64,000 bases of DNA from Litoribaculum gwangyangense (GTDB lineage: Bacteria > Bacteroidota > Bacteroidia > Flavobacteriales > Flavobacteriaceae). Of this stretch, positions 8,266-16,665 are shown piece after piece (positions within the stretch are counted from its first letter, which is position 1; every line of letters begins with the position of its first letter). A program made the position numbers and the translations under genes. Under the pieces are notes generated by a model, which was given only the letters and a program-made list of their open reading frames with translations, searched no databases and had not been told where the DNA came from. The stretch covers positions 372,001-436,000 of the forward strand of contig NZ_BAABJW010000002.1 in the NCBI RefSeq assembly GCF_039543505.1, written 5' to 3'.

Positions 8266-10257
8266 ATGAACAGTAAAAAGTACATATTAGTTTGTATCAC
8301 ATTAATGCTAAGTTTTTCAGTGTTTTCCCAACAAGGCAAACAAAAAAGAGCCGATACATTATTCAATAAATTTTCGTTTGTAAAAGCTGCCGAAGTATAT
8401 AAAGATTTAATAGCAAACAATTATAATAAAGACTACGCAACTAGAAAACTTGCCGATTGTTACGCGTTTTTAAGAGATCCCAGAAACGCATCCAGATATT
8501 ATAAAAACGTTGTGAAACAAAAAAACGTTCCCATTGAGTATTATTACAAATATGCGCAATCACTTCGAGGGATGAAACAATATGATGAATCGCAAATATG
8601 GCTCCAACGCTTTAAAGATTCCGGCGGTGTAGTAAATGCCAATGATTTTTCAAAAGACGTTAATTTCATTTCAAGTGTTTTTGGTGCCAAACAACAATAC
8701 TTTTTGGACCGAGTTCGGTTCAATTCAAAATATAGCGATTTTGGAGCTTTTGAACAAGACGGAAAAGTGTATTTCACGTCAGCTCGTGATGAAGGGGTAG
8801 CTATAAAACGTCTTTATGGTTGGAACGAACAACCCTTCTTGGATGTATATGTGACTGATGCCAAATCCAAAAAGAATCCCGATTTTACCAATAAAGTAAA
8901 AGGTGATATCAATTCCATTTATCATGATGGTCCCGTTACCATTACTAAAGATGGTAAAACCATGTATTTTTCAAGAAACAATTTCAATGAAGACGTTGAA
9001 ATAAAAGATAAAAGAGGATTAACCAATATGAAAATATATCGAGCTACTTTGGTAGATAGTGTATGGACCAATATTGAAGATCTTCCTATAAACGGTGATA
9101 ATTTTTCTACACAACATCCTGCATTAAATATGGATGACACCAAATTATATTTTGCTTCCGATAGGCCAGGAACTAAAGGAGGATCAGATATTTGGGTGGT
9201 AAACATTCGTCCTGATGGCCTTTTAATGGACTTACAAAATGTAGGGTCTGTAGTAAACACTGAGAGCGCCGAAGGTTTTCCGTTTATTAATAACGAAGGC
9301 GTGCTATTCTTTTCATCCGATGGGCATACTGGTCTGGGATTACTTGATATTTTTGCAACCATTAAAGATGAAGACAGTGATGAAATTGTGGATGTTATCA
9401 ACTTAGGAACACCCGTGAACTCAAATGCTGATGATTTTTCATTTAGTATGAATGCTGATGGCATTAACGGATATTTTGCTTCTAATCGACAAGGTGGCCG
9501 TGGTAGTGACGACATTTATGCATTTCATAGAATCCCCGTTTTGCATGTGGAAGGTGTGGTTACAGATGCTATAAATGGTAAACCTGTACCTAATGCAAAA
9601 ATCACCTTATTTGATAAAGAAGAAAACCAGGTGGCTTATATGGAAACTGATGAAAACGGATACTATCAAATCAATATAGACAGAAACCAAGATTATAAAA
9701 TTGTGGCCAGTCAAGATAAATATATCGACGATTACCGCACTTTTACTTCCAAAAATATTCAAACTGAGCTCATAACCATTAATGCGAATTTATTGTTAAA
9801 TCCTGTACCAGATGTTGTAAAACTGGCAGAATTGAATACTACCAATTTAGGTTATGAAAAGAACTTAACCAGTGATGATTCTACGTCAGTAAAAAATGCA
9901 GAACTTAAGCCTATCTATTTTGATTTTGAAAAATATAATATTAGAAAAGAATATGCTCTTGAGTTAGATAAAATAGTAAAATTAATGACCGTTGATTATC
10001 CAGATATGGCTATAAAAATTGAAGCTCATACAGATTCTCGTGGAACTTTTGAATACAATGATATCTTATCAACCAATAGAGCAAAATCAACCTATGACTA
10101 TTTAATTTCCAAAGGTGTAAATCCATCAAATATTATTGAATACAAAGGTTATGGAGAGCGTAGGCTAATTAATGAATGTGCAGACGGTGTGGTTTGTGAT
10201 GAAGCACAACACCAATTGAACAGACGTACCGCATTTATTGTAGTAAGAATGGAATAA
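8266..10257 (+). CDS. OmpA-family protein with TPR and PD40 (beta-propeller) repeats, copy 1
   Basis: A 663-aa exported protein. Signal peptide at 1-22, a TPR-like helical region (about 25-140), then PD40/WD40-like propeller repeats (about 170-425; for example KLYFASDRPG and FFSSDGHTGLG). A carboxypeptidase-regulatory-like beta-sandwich (about 428-520, VEGVVTDAINGKPVPNAKI) comes next. The C-terminal OmpA domain carries the peptidoglycan-binding segment HTDSRG (about 587-592), followed by the NRRT motif near the end. This architecture matches the OmpA-like protein downstream of sprB/sprF in gliding flavobacteria and PorE-like T9SS proteins. It likely links the adhesin/SprF complex to peptidoglycan. 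The next gene is a close paralogue. Confidence 0.88.
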   Translation: MNSKKYILVCITLMLSFSVFSQQGKQKRADTLFNKFSFVKAAEVYKDLIANNYNKDYATRKLADCYAFLRDPRNASRYYKNVVKQKNVPIEYYYKYAQSLRGMKQYDESQIWLQRFKDSGGVVNANDFSKDVNFISSVFGAKQQYFLDRVRFNSKYSDFGAFEQDGKVYFTSARDEGVAIKRLYGWNEQPFLDVYVTDAKSKKNPDFTNKVKGDINSIYHDGPVTITKDGKTMYFSRNNFNEDVEIKDKRGLTNMKIYRATLVDSVWTNIEDLPINGDNFSTQHPALNMDDTKLYFASDRPGTKGGSDIWVVNIRPDGLLMDLQNVGSVVNTESAEGFPFINNEGVLFFSSDGHTGLGLLDIFATIKDEDSDEIVDVINLGTPVNSNADDFSFSMNADGINGYFASNRQGGRGSDDIYAFHRIPVLHVEGVVTDAINGKPVPNAKITLFDKEENQVAYMETDENGYYQINIDRNQDYKIVASQDKYIDDYRTFTSKNIQTELITINANLLLNPVPDVVKLAELNTTNLGYEKNLTSDDSTSVKNAELKPIYFDFEKYNIRKEYALELDKIVKLMTVDYPDMAIKIEAHTDSRGTFEYNDILSTNRAKSTYDYLISKGVNPSNIIEYKGYGERRLINECADGVVCDEAQHQLNRRTAFIVVRME

Positions 10258-10286
10258 ATTCAGATTTTTTAATTAAAAATGACCCC

Positions 10287-12206
10287 ATGAAATTAAAAAA
10301 CTACATCATTATAAGTATTGGAATGTTTATAGGTTTATTAACCTATTCGCAGAATGGTACTCTAAAAAGGGCAGATAACCTATTTAACAAGTTTTCTTTT
10401 GTTAATGCCGCAGAAGTGTATCACGAACTCATTGATAAAAACTACAATGCAGATTATGCAACCAGAAAATTGGCAGATAGTTATGCTTTTATGCGAAACC
10501 CCGATAGTGCTGTGGTTTATTATAAAAAAGCAGTAGAACAACCCAATGTTCCTATAGCTTATTATTACAATTATGCGCAAGCATTAAGAGGTGTAAAAAA
10601 TTATAAAGATTCCCGAGTATGGATGAAACGCTTTAAAGAGGTTGGAGGCAATATAAAACAAGAAAAGTTTACCAAGGATTCTGATTTTTTAAACGCCATT
10701 TTTAACGCCAAACAAAAGTATTTCTTAACCGACGTTAAATTCAATTCCAAGTACAGCGATTTTGGTGCGTTTCAACATAACGGTATTATTTATTTCGCCT
10801 CTTCCAGAGATGAAGGCGTTTCTACAAAACATCTTTATGGATGGAACCAAGAACCATTTTTAGACATTTACATGGCCCTGAATAATACCGACAGCTTAAT
10901 TAACCATAAATCAAAATTAAAAGGTGATGTAAATTCGGTATACCACGATGGACCTGTTACGATTTCCAAAGATGGCAAAACCATGTACTTTTCCAGAAAC
11001 GATTTTTTGAAAAACAAACTTGGAAAAGATAAATTGGGAAGCACGAATCTTAAAATTTATAAAGCTATTTTAGTTGATGATGCATGGACTAACATTGAAG
11101 AAATGCCTTTTAATGGCAGTGATTTTTCAAATGGGCATCCCGCTTTAAATCCAGATGAAACCAAACTTTACTTTGCTTCCGATAGAATGGGAGGATATGG
11201 AGGTTCCGATATTTACTACGTAGATATCAACCAAGATGGTACCTACGGAAAACCAAAAAACATAGGTGCGGTGGTAAATACTAATAAAAACGAAAAATTT
11301 CCTTTTATTAATAGTGAAGGAGCTTTGTTTTTTGCCTCCGATGGCCACCCAGGATTAGGCTTATTAGATATTTTTGGAACCGTTTCAGATAAAAAGAATA
11401 CCATTGTCAGTGTGATTAATTTGGGCGTTCCCGTAAATTCCAGTAAAGATGATTTTGCTTTCTTTATGAGCGTTGATGGCTTATCAGGCTATTTCGCCTC
11501 CAATAGATCTGGTGGTGTTGGTAGTGACGATATTTATGCTTTTGATAGAGTACCACAGTTAATTATTGAAGGTATTGTTACCGATGCCGAAACCAACCAG
11601 CCTTTACCCAATACAGTGGTTACCTTATTAAATACCAATGGTGATGAGATTGCAAGAGAGGAAACCGACGAGAACGGTGAATACATTATGAACATAGAAA
11701 GAGATACCGATTACACAGTGTCTGTTACAAGAATTGATTTTGAGAAAACTACATTACCGGTGAGCTCTAAAAACCTCGAAAGAAGTGTTAAGAGTATTAA
11801 AACAGATATTGTTTTAAACCACAAACAAAAAGAACACATTCAAAAAACAGAGTTTTACCCTATTTATTTTGATTTTAATAAAGCGGTAATTCGGGAAGAT
11901 GGTACTTCAGAATTAGACAGAATTGTGAATTTAATGGTAAACAAATACCCTAAAATGACTATTAAAATTTCCTCACATACCGACTCCAGAGGCACAACAG
12001 AATATAATAATGAACTCTCGCAAGCCCGTGCAGTGGCCACTTATAATTACTTGGTAAACCACGGCGTAAAACCAGAACGCATTATAGAATACAAAGGTTA
12101 TGGTGAGCAGCAATTGGTAAACAATTGTGATGGAACTATTAATTGTACCGAAGCACAGCACCAATTAAACAGACGTACCGATTTTATAGTGATTGCCATG
12201 GAATAA
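10287..12206 (+). CDS. OmpA-family protein with TPR and PD40 repeats, copy 2
   Basis: A 639-aa paralogue of the preceding gene with the same domain order: signal peptide, TPR-like region, PD40 propeller repeats, regulatory-like beta-sandwich (IEGIVTDAETNQPLPNTVV) and a C-terminal OmpA domain (HTDSRG near 564-569, closing with NRRTDFIVIAME). Long stretches are near-identical to copy 1 (KRADNLFNKFSFV, YHDGPVTISKDGKTMYFSRN), so the pair arose by tandem duplication. The spacing to copy 1 is 29 nt. It ends the operon, with an intrinsic terminator 25 nt downstream. Whether the copies serve different adhesins or are redundant cannot be told from sequence. Confidence 0.88.
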   Translation: MKLKNYIIISIGMFIGLLTYSQNGTLKRADNLFNKFSFVNAAEVYHELIDKNYNADYATRKLADSYAFMRNPDSAVVYYKKAVEQPNVPIAYYYNYAQALRGVKNYKDSRVWMKRFKEVGGNIKQEKFTKDSDFLNAIFNAKQKYFLTDVKFNSKYSDFGAFQHNGIIYFASSRDEGVSTKHLYGWNQEPFLDIYMALNNTDSLINHKSKLKGDVNSVYHDGPVTISKDGKTMYFSRNDFLKNKLGKDKLGSTNLKIYKAILVDDAWTNIEEMPFNGSDFSNGHPALNPDETKLYFASDRMGGYGGSDIYYVDINQDGTYGKPKNIGAVVNTNKNEKFPFINSEGALFFASDGHPGLGLLDIFGTVSDKKNTIVSVINLGVPVNSSKDDFAFFMSVDGLSGYFASNRSGGVGSDDIYAFDRVPQLIIEGIVTDAETNQPLPNTVVTLLNTNGDEIAREETDENGEYIMNIERDTDYTVSVTRIDFEKTTLPVSSKNLERSVKSIKTDIVLNHKQKEHIQKTEFYPIYFDFNKAVIREDGTSELDRIVNLMVNKYPKMTIKISSHTDSRGTTEYNNELSQARAVATYNYLVNHGVKPERIIEYKGYGEQQLVNNCDGTINCTEAQHQLNRRTDFIVIAME

Positions 12207-12230
12207 ATTTAATATTAAGTATAAATTTTA

Positions 12231-12263
12231 AAACCACCAGAGGTAAATATTTGGTGGTTTTTT
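12231..12263 (+). terminator. Intrinsic terminator of the adhesin operon
   Basis: A perfect 9-bp stem, AAACCACCA (12231-12239) with TGGTGGTTT (12252-12260), and a 12-nt loop run into a T tract. It lies 25 nt after the second OmpA stop codon. Confidence 0.85.
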
Positions 12264-12284
12264 GTTTATACTTATCTTACTATA

Positions 12285-12414
12285 AGAGGTATATAATTAA
12301 TTGCTTTGGTGGTTGCTTACTCGGAAAATTCCTTCGGAATTTTATCGCGTTCGTTTTTGTTTACTAAATTAGTAGCATAAACCATGTTACTAACCTTATA
12401 TAACAAGGTTGGGC
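12285..12414 (+). repeat. Degenerate attC-like palindrome upstream of the first DUF6090 gene
   Basis: This region contains TATAATTAATTGCTT, shared with the elements at 13169 and 45004. A central hairpin AAAATTCC-TTC-GGAATTTT lies at about 12325-12343. The terminal GTTGGGC core (12408-12414) is followed by TTCATTATGAC, the same sequence that follows the GTTGTGC core at 44177. No clear complementary 5' core is visible, so the element looks decayed. It resembles an integron attC recombination site only in layout. Confidence 0.4.
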
Positions 12415-12437
12415 TTCATTATGACATACTATAAAAA

Positions 12438-13163
12438 ATGATAAAATTCTTTAGGAAAATTAGACATAAACTTTTGTTAAAAGATAAGTTCAGTAAATAT
12501 ATGATCTATGCTATTGGAGAAATTATTCTAGTAGTTATTGGAATACTAATCGCATTAGGAATCAATAATTGGAATGACCAAAATAATCTTACAAATAAGG
12601 AAACATCTCTTCTAATTGAAATGAAATCGAATTTAGAATCGGATTTAGAAGGTCTGAAGTGGGATATTAATAAAAATGAAAAACTGTTAAAAGCTAACCA
12701 AATGGTACTTAAAAGTTTAAACAGTGGCGTTTATCACGATTCTTTAAATTTATACTATACTTGGATAAAAGGAAATACTGTCTTTGTTAAAAATACTTCA
12801 GCCTTTAAAAATTTAGAATCTTTTGGACTAGATATTATAAAAAATGACAGTCTACGAATAAAAATCACAAATTTATATTCTACACGATATGAATACATAA
12901 GGTATATAGAACAAGTAAGAGATGAGAAATTTCAATATGAGCAAATTATACCTCAAATTACCAAACACTTAAGATTAAGTTCTCAAAATTTATATGAACC
13001 GATTAATTTTGATGCGTTATCAAAGAATAATGAATTTAGGTCAGTTATTACATTAAATTGTGATTTGAGAAACTATATAATCACAACATATAAAGACATA
13101 GAGAAAATGGTTACTGAACTTATTGATGCCATTGAATTAGAACTAAAAGACTTAAATAAATAA
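12438..13163 (+). CDS. DUF6090 family membrane-anchored protein, copy 1
   Basis: A 241-aa protein with the family signature N-terminus: MIKFFRKIRHKLL, a basic segment, then one transmembrane helix (about 21-42, ending in GILIALGINNWND). The rest is a soluble, mostly helical region rich in Asn, Lys and Glu, with no catalytic motif I can recognise. DUF6090 proteins are abundant in Flavobacteriaceae; their function is not known to me. The start codon lies 30 nt after the GTTGGGC core of an attC-like element, and the gene is followed 6 nt later by another such element, so it looks like a cassette gene. A second copy is at 44209-44994. Confidence 0.8.
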   Translation: MIKFFRKIRHKLLLKDKFSKYMIYAIGEIILVVIGILIALGINNWNDQNNLTNKETSLLIEMKSNLESDLEGLKWDINKNEKLLKANQMVLKSLNSGVYHDSLNLYYTWIKGNTVFVKNTSAFKNLESFGLDIIKNDSLRIKITNLYSTRYEYIRYIEQVRDEKFQYEQIIPQITKHLRLSSQNLYEPINFDALSKNNEFRSVITLNCDLRNYIITTYKDIEKMVTELIDAIELELKDLNK

Positions 13164-13168
13164 CGAAA

Positions 13169-13305
13169 GCATAACACCTATTATAATTAATTACTTGTTC
13201 TCGACGACCCATCAATCATACTCTTTAAAGGCTAAAAAAATGCTAGCGATTTTTAATTTAGTGCATGAGAAAAGTCAAGTACTAACCCACGAAATTATTC
13301 AAATT
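13169..13305 (+). repeat. attC-like element following DUF6090 copy 1, 3' core lost
   Basis: Starts with GCATAAC (13169-13175) and continues TATAATTAATTACTTGTTCTCG, which differs at one of 22 positions from the element at 45004. The 3' half, ACCCACGAAATTATTCAAA, also matches that element (ACCCACGCAACTATTCAAA). No closing GTT core is found. The 5' core pairs with the cassette start GTTGGGC at only 5 of 7 positions. A related but degenerate copy. With the terminator that follows, it fills the 311-bp gap before the CAP gene. Confidence 0.45.
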
Positions 13306-13330
13306 AAAATCCCCATAATGAATACACAAA

Positions 13331-13360
13331 AAATCCCCTCAAATAAATGAGAGGATTTTT
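13331..13360. terminator. Bidirectional terminator between convergent DUF6090 and CAP genes
   Basis: A 10-bp stem with one mismatch, AAATCCCCTC (13331-13340) with GAGAGGATTT (13349-13358) and an 8-nt loop. A-rich sequence on the left and T-rich on the right give a U tract on both strands. It sits between a plus-strand and a minus-strand gene that converge. Confidence 0.75.
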
Positions 13361-13474
13361 ATTCCCAAAACTAAATTTAACAACATCTGTTATTAAAATA
13401 ACCTTTAATTTTATAATTGCTAATAATCAGTAAATTAAAAAGGCTATGCGGTGCATTGCTTAGAAAAAGCAATA

Positions 13475-13972
13475 TTATTTTTTTATGAAGATATTGGTAT
13501 AATACCATCTACCTTCTTTATTCTTTTCTGCTGATACATCAAAATTGGTAAAATCACCTTCCAAATTAGCTTTATGCGCATCACTTTTTAACCAAGCGTT
13601 TACAACTCCTTGCGCTGTACTATAACCATAGGCTACATTCTCAGATACTGTTTTTGCGCCGGCATTGGTTTTTAAATAGTTACTACGGGTATAAAAATTA
13701 GCATGAGATACTTCATCCTTGTCCACCATATAATCGGTATGTGTGTAAGCAACTGATTTTACCAGATTCATTTCTGTTAAAGGATTTAATCCTTTGGATA
13801 GCCTGTGATCATTAATAAGATCTAGAATTTCTACTTCTATACTTTTCGCTTCAACATTTACAAGGTTCAGTTCAATGGCGTCTACTTTATCATCGATGCT
13901 GTCTGTAGAACACGAAAACAGTGTTATAACAGCGAACAATGCCACTAATGGCAGTTTTGTTAATAACTTCAT
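13475..13972 (-). CDS. CAP (SCP/PR1-like) domain lipoprotein
   Basis: A 165-aa protein. The N-terminus is a lipoprotein signal with lipobox LFSC (Cys21). Residues 50-165 form a CAP domain: ILDLINDHRLSKGLNPL opens it, and the cavity residues are visible as His90 (VSHANF), Glu111 (SENVAYG) and His133 (SDAHKANL). Bacterial CAP proteins are extracytoplasmic, with largely unassigned roles (lipid or ligand binding, proteolysis in some). It is a single gene convergent with DUF6090 copy 1. A TCGATAAAA-type triplet lies 75-130 nt upstream, the second such site in the window. Confidence 0.87.
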   Translation of the reverse strand: MKLLTKLPLVALFAVITLFSCSTDSIDDKVDAIELNLVNVEAKSIEVEILDLINDHRLSKGLNPLTEMNLVKSVAYTHTDYMVDKDEVSHANFYTRSNYLKTNAGAKTVSENVAYGYSTAQGVVNAWLKSDAHKANLEGDFTNFDVSAEKNKEGRWYYTNIFIKK

Positions 13973-14046
13973 AGGTTAAGTAAATTAGATTTGGTCCTAT
14001 AAAGTTATTCACTAAGTGCAGCGAGACACTAAAACTATTTCAAAAT

Positions 14047-14102
14047 TCGATAAACGGCAAATATAAAATCGACTAAATACTAATTTAATCGATAAAATGT
14101 AA
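14047..14102. repeat. Phased TCGATAAA-type triplet upstream of the CAP gene
   Basis: TCGATAAAC (14047), TCGACTAAA (14069) and TCGATAAAATGTAA (14089) are spaced 22 and 20 bp apart. The last copy matches the 14-nt extended form at 692 and 732. It lies between the pdxH stop and the CAP start, in the same orientation relative to the downstream gene as the sixA triplet. Confidence 0.4.
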
Positions 14103-14136
14103 AAATTTGGTTTAAAATTGCATTATAACCAACTTT

Positions 14137-14784
14137 TTACGGAGATAAACGATTAATTAACCAATTGAAATCTTCCTGAAGTTGATATCTAATTCTATCG
14201 TGCAGTCGGTTAGGGCGTCCTTGCCAAAATTCCATTTCAACAGGTTTTACTATAAAGCCTCCCCAATTAACTGGCCGTGGTATTTCTTTTCCCTCAAATT
14301 CCTTTTCTAAATCAGCGAGTTTATTTTCAAGATATTTCCTATTTGGTATGGGTTCACTTTGATCTGAAACTAAAGCCCCTAATTGGCTACCTCGTGGCCT
14401 AGACTCAAAATATCCATCGCTTAAATTCTCTGGAATTTTTTCTGCTGTACCTTTAATAATGATTTGTCTTTCAGCAGCATGCCAAAAAAATGACAAACAA
14501 ACGTTTGGGTTATGCGCTATGGCTTTTCCTTTTTCACTATTATAATTGGTGTAAAATATGAAGCCTTCATATGTAAAACGTTTTAACAACACCACCCTAC
14601 TCTTGGGGTAGCCATCCAATCCAATAGTAGAAATGGTCATGGCATTAGTTTCGTCTTGAGAAAAATGAGTATCTACCTCATGAAACCATTTTTGGAACAA
14701 TTCCAAGGGGTTTTCAGGTACTTCGTGAAGCCGTAGAGCACCTTTTTCATATGTTTTTCTATAATTGCTTAAGTCCTTTTCCAT
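14137..14784 (-). CDS. pdxH: Pyridoxamine 5'-phosphate oxidase
   Basis: A 215-aa FMN enzyme that oxidises pyridoxamine- or pyridoxine-5'-phosphate to pyridoxal 5'-phosphate, the last step of vitamin B6 synthesis and salvage. Family signatures are SRVVLLKRF, FFWHAAERQIIIKGTAEKI, RPRGSQLGALVSDQS and the C-terminal FWQGRPNRLHDRIRY. The open frame extends 25 codons further up (to 14859), but that part has no family similarity and would run into the promoter of the divergent gene. The ATG at 14784 gives the usual length and begins MEKDLSNYRKTYEKG, the conserved opening. Confidence 0.95.
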   Translation of the reverse strand: MEKDLSNYRKTYEKGALRLHEVPENPLELFQKWFHEVDTHFSQDETNAMTISTIGLDGYPKSRVVLLKRFTYEGFIFYTNYNSEKGKAIAHNPNVCLSFFWHAAERQIIIKGTAEKIPENLSDGYFESRPRGSQLGALVSDQSEPIPNRKYLENKLADLEKEFEGKEIPRPVNWGGFIVKPVEMEFWQGRPNRLHDRIRYQLQEDFNWLINRLSP

Positions 14785-14843
14785 AGAGTACAAAATAACA
14801 AAAATTAATACTTTTTTATGCAAAATTAATATCTTAACTTTAG

Positions 14844-14851
14844 TAAGTTTG
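14844..14851 (+). promoter_or_regulatory. -7 promoter element for the gene at 14869
   Basis: TAAGTTTG is a perfect match to the Bacteroidota TAnnTTTG element and ends 17 nt before the start codon. Confidence 0.6.
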
Positions 14852-14868
14852 CTCTCCAAAAAAAGACT

Positions 14869-15282
14869 ATGAAATTTGAAGATTCTATATATTACAAAAG
14901 CTTAAATCCTCCCAAACTAGAGTTTCCCTTTGGAAATTACTATTTATTGGAAAAATTTGTGGTGGCTGAATTGTTTGAAGGAGTTCATTTTGATTGGGAA
15001 AAAACAAAATTGCTCATTGGTAGAATTGTCGATTTTTATGGAGAAAACCCAAAAATAGGTTTTATTTCCAATAGAATAAACCACTACTCCATCGATCCAC
15101 AAAATTGGCTAAAATGGGAAAAAGAATATGGTTTTGTAGTGGCAAGTGCTATTGTAATCTATAATAGTTCTAACTTAATGAATGCTTCCATAGAAAAAAA
15201 GTTTGCTAATAGGCGCATTAAATCTTGCCAAAGCATTACAGAAGCCATCGATTGGATGCTGAATTTGGAAGAGTTAAGTTAA
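14869..15282 (+). CDS. Conserved flavobacterial protein, possible STAS/SpoIIAA-like fold
   Basis: A 137-aa cytoplasmic protein without signal or membrane segment. It has alternating hydrophobic strands and helices (for example WLKWEKEYGFVVASAIVIYN and RIKSCQSITEAIDWM), in a pattern like small STAS or SEC14-like domains; this is inferred from the strand/helix rhythm only. It is divergent from pdxH and overlaps the 3' end of rnz by 4 nt in a convergent arrangement. It is next to an operon that carries another small STAS-like protein (16666-16998), so the two could be functionally linked. Confidence 0.6.
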   Translation: MKFEDSIYYKSLNPPKLEFPFGNYYLLEKFVVAELFEGVHFDWEKTKLLIGRIVDFYGENPKIGFISNRINHYSIDPQNWLKWEKEYGFVVASAIVIYNSSNLMNASIEKKFANRRIKSCQSITEAIDWMLNLEELS

Positions 15283-16187
15283 AACTCAAACACCTTACCG
15301 TCATCACAAAGCTCTATATTCTCAAATACTGTTTGAGCTTCTTCCTTAAAAACATTTAAGCTATCGTAACGGGTCGAGTAATGACCAAGTAGCAGTGTGC
15401 CTACTTGAGCTTGTTTAGCTATGAGAGCCGCTTCTTTTGCTGTTGAATGTTTTGTTTTGGCAGCTAAGTGTGCATGTTTATCTAAAAATGTAGATTCATG
15501 GTATAATACATCAGCATTTTTTATTATCGGCACAATGTCTTCTTTATACATGGTATCACTACAAAACGCATAGCTTAAAGGTTTTTTACCAGCTATGGTT
15601 ACAGTTTCGTTTTTGATGGTTTCACCCTTTTCATTTACCACGTCAAACCCTTGTTTAAGCTTCCTGTAGTACGCTACATTAATATTCAATTTTTCGGCAG
15701 CTTTCAACTTTAACTTTCGCTCTCCTTCTTTTTCCTTGAAAAGGTAACCGTTGGTATACACTCTATGGTTTAAAGGAATGGTGTAAACCTCTACTTTCTC
15801 ATCTTCAAAAATAAGTTTTGATGCATTGGTGGTAAGTTCATGAAAAATAAGGTTGTAATTGGTCCAGGAATCAGCTAATTTCATTTGAAGTGTCACTATT
15901 TCCTTGATTCCTTTGGGTCCGTAAATATGCAAGTCGGCTTCACGTGTTAATAATCTAAATGTTGAAATCAATCCCACCAAACCAAAAAAATGATCGCCAT
16001 GCAAGTGTGAAATAAATATATGCTTAATACGATTAAACTTTATTTTATTTCTACGTAATTGTACTTGAGTGCCTTCACCACAATCAATTAAAAACATGTG
16101 ATTGTTTATTTCCAATACTTGCGAGGTAGTGTTATTTAAAGTTCTTGGTGTGGCACTATAACAGCCCAAAATAGTTAACCTCATCAT
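15279..16187 (-). CDS. rnz: Ribonuclease Z
   Basis: A 302-aa metallo-beta-lactamase-fold nuclease that removes the 3' trailer from tRNA precursors. The zinc motif HLHGDH lies at residues 61-66. Further motifs are DCGEGTQVQLRR (35-46), a later SDTMY aspartate and GHYSTRYD near the C-terminus, as in RNase Z. The length is that of the short form. The start overlaps the stop of the upstream DUF3291 gene (ATGA), and two adjacent ATGs at 16187 and 16184 are possible starts. It is the last gene of the pyrR-pyrB operon. Confidence 0.94.
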   Translation of the reverse strand: MMRLTILGCYSATPRTLNNTTSQVLEINNHMFLIDCGEGTQVQLRRNKIKFNRIKHIFISHLHGDHFFGLVGLISTFRLLTREADLHIYGPKGIKEIVTLQMKLADSWTNYNLIFHELTTNASKLIFEDEKVEVYTIPLNHRVYTNGYLFKEKEGERKLKLKAAEKLNINVAYYRKLKQGFDVVNEKGETIKNETVTIAGKKPLSYAFCSDTMYKEDIVPIIKNADVLYHESTFLDKHAHLAAKTKHSTAKEAALIAKQAQVGTLLLGHYSTRYDSLNVFKEEAQTVFENIELCDDGKVFEF

Positions 16188-16657
16188 ATGCTTTGAGGTT
16201 TATAATTTAGAGCATCCGAAACTGAAAACTTGTTTTTAAAAGTAAAAGCATAAGGGGTCTCACCGTATTCATTTAAATAATTCAACCTATTATTAGCTTC
16301 TTTAAAAGTAGGCTCGTATCCCACAGGAACATACCAAAAAGCCATGTGCATAAATTTCATTTTAGTGAACCATTCCTTTTTACGTTTATAAATTTCTAAA
16401 TGACCAGAACGGTAGGTATAGTTAAAAAGTGACTCAAGGTCTTTCCAAACGGACATATTAATGATTAAAGTGTCATCCTTAAAAATTTGTCTGGCTTCAT
16501 CCTTATTGTCATCTAGCATTCTCCAGACATACCCTTCGCTATTTTCTGCTATACCATTTATTCTATCAACATTATTGAAAAAATCTTGCATGATAGGATC
16601 ATTCATAGGCGCCAACCGTTTAGCAATATTTATTTGTGCCAAATGAAATTTACTCAT
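16184..16657 (-). CDS. DUF3291 domain protein
   Basis: A 157-aa cytoplasmic protein that matches the DUF3291 family along its length. Typical segments are FHLAQINIAKRLAPMNDPIMQDF, SEGYVWRM, NMSVWKDLESLFNYTYRSGH and FTKMKFMHMAFWYVP. The family is a ferredoxin-like alpha/beta barrel related to antibiotic-biosynthesis monooxygenase domains; its function is unknown. It overlaps rnz by 4 nt and lies 8 nt after the preceding small gene, so it is translationally coupled within the pyr operon. Confidence 0.8.
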   Translation of the reverse strand: MSKFHLAQINIAKRLAPMNDPIMQDFFNNVDRINGIAENSEGYVWRMLDDNKDEARQIFKDDTLIINMSVWKDLESLFNYTYRSGHLEIYKRKKEWFTKMKFMHMAFWYVPVGYEPTFKEANNRLNYLNEYGETPYAFTFKNKFSVSDALNYKPQSI

Positions 16658-16665
16658 AATAAATA

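Noticed and set aside
8922..9515. Minus-strand open frame of 197 codons
   Set aside because: It lies entirely inside the OmpA/PD40 gene. The plus-strand protein is clearly real, and the opposite frame has no family features.
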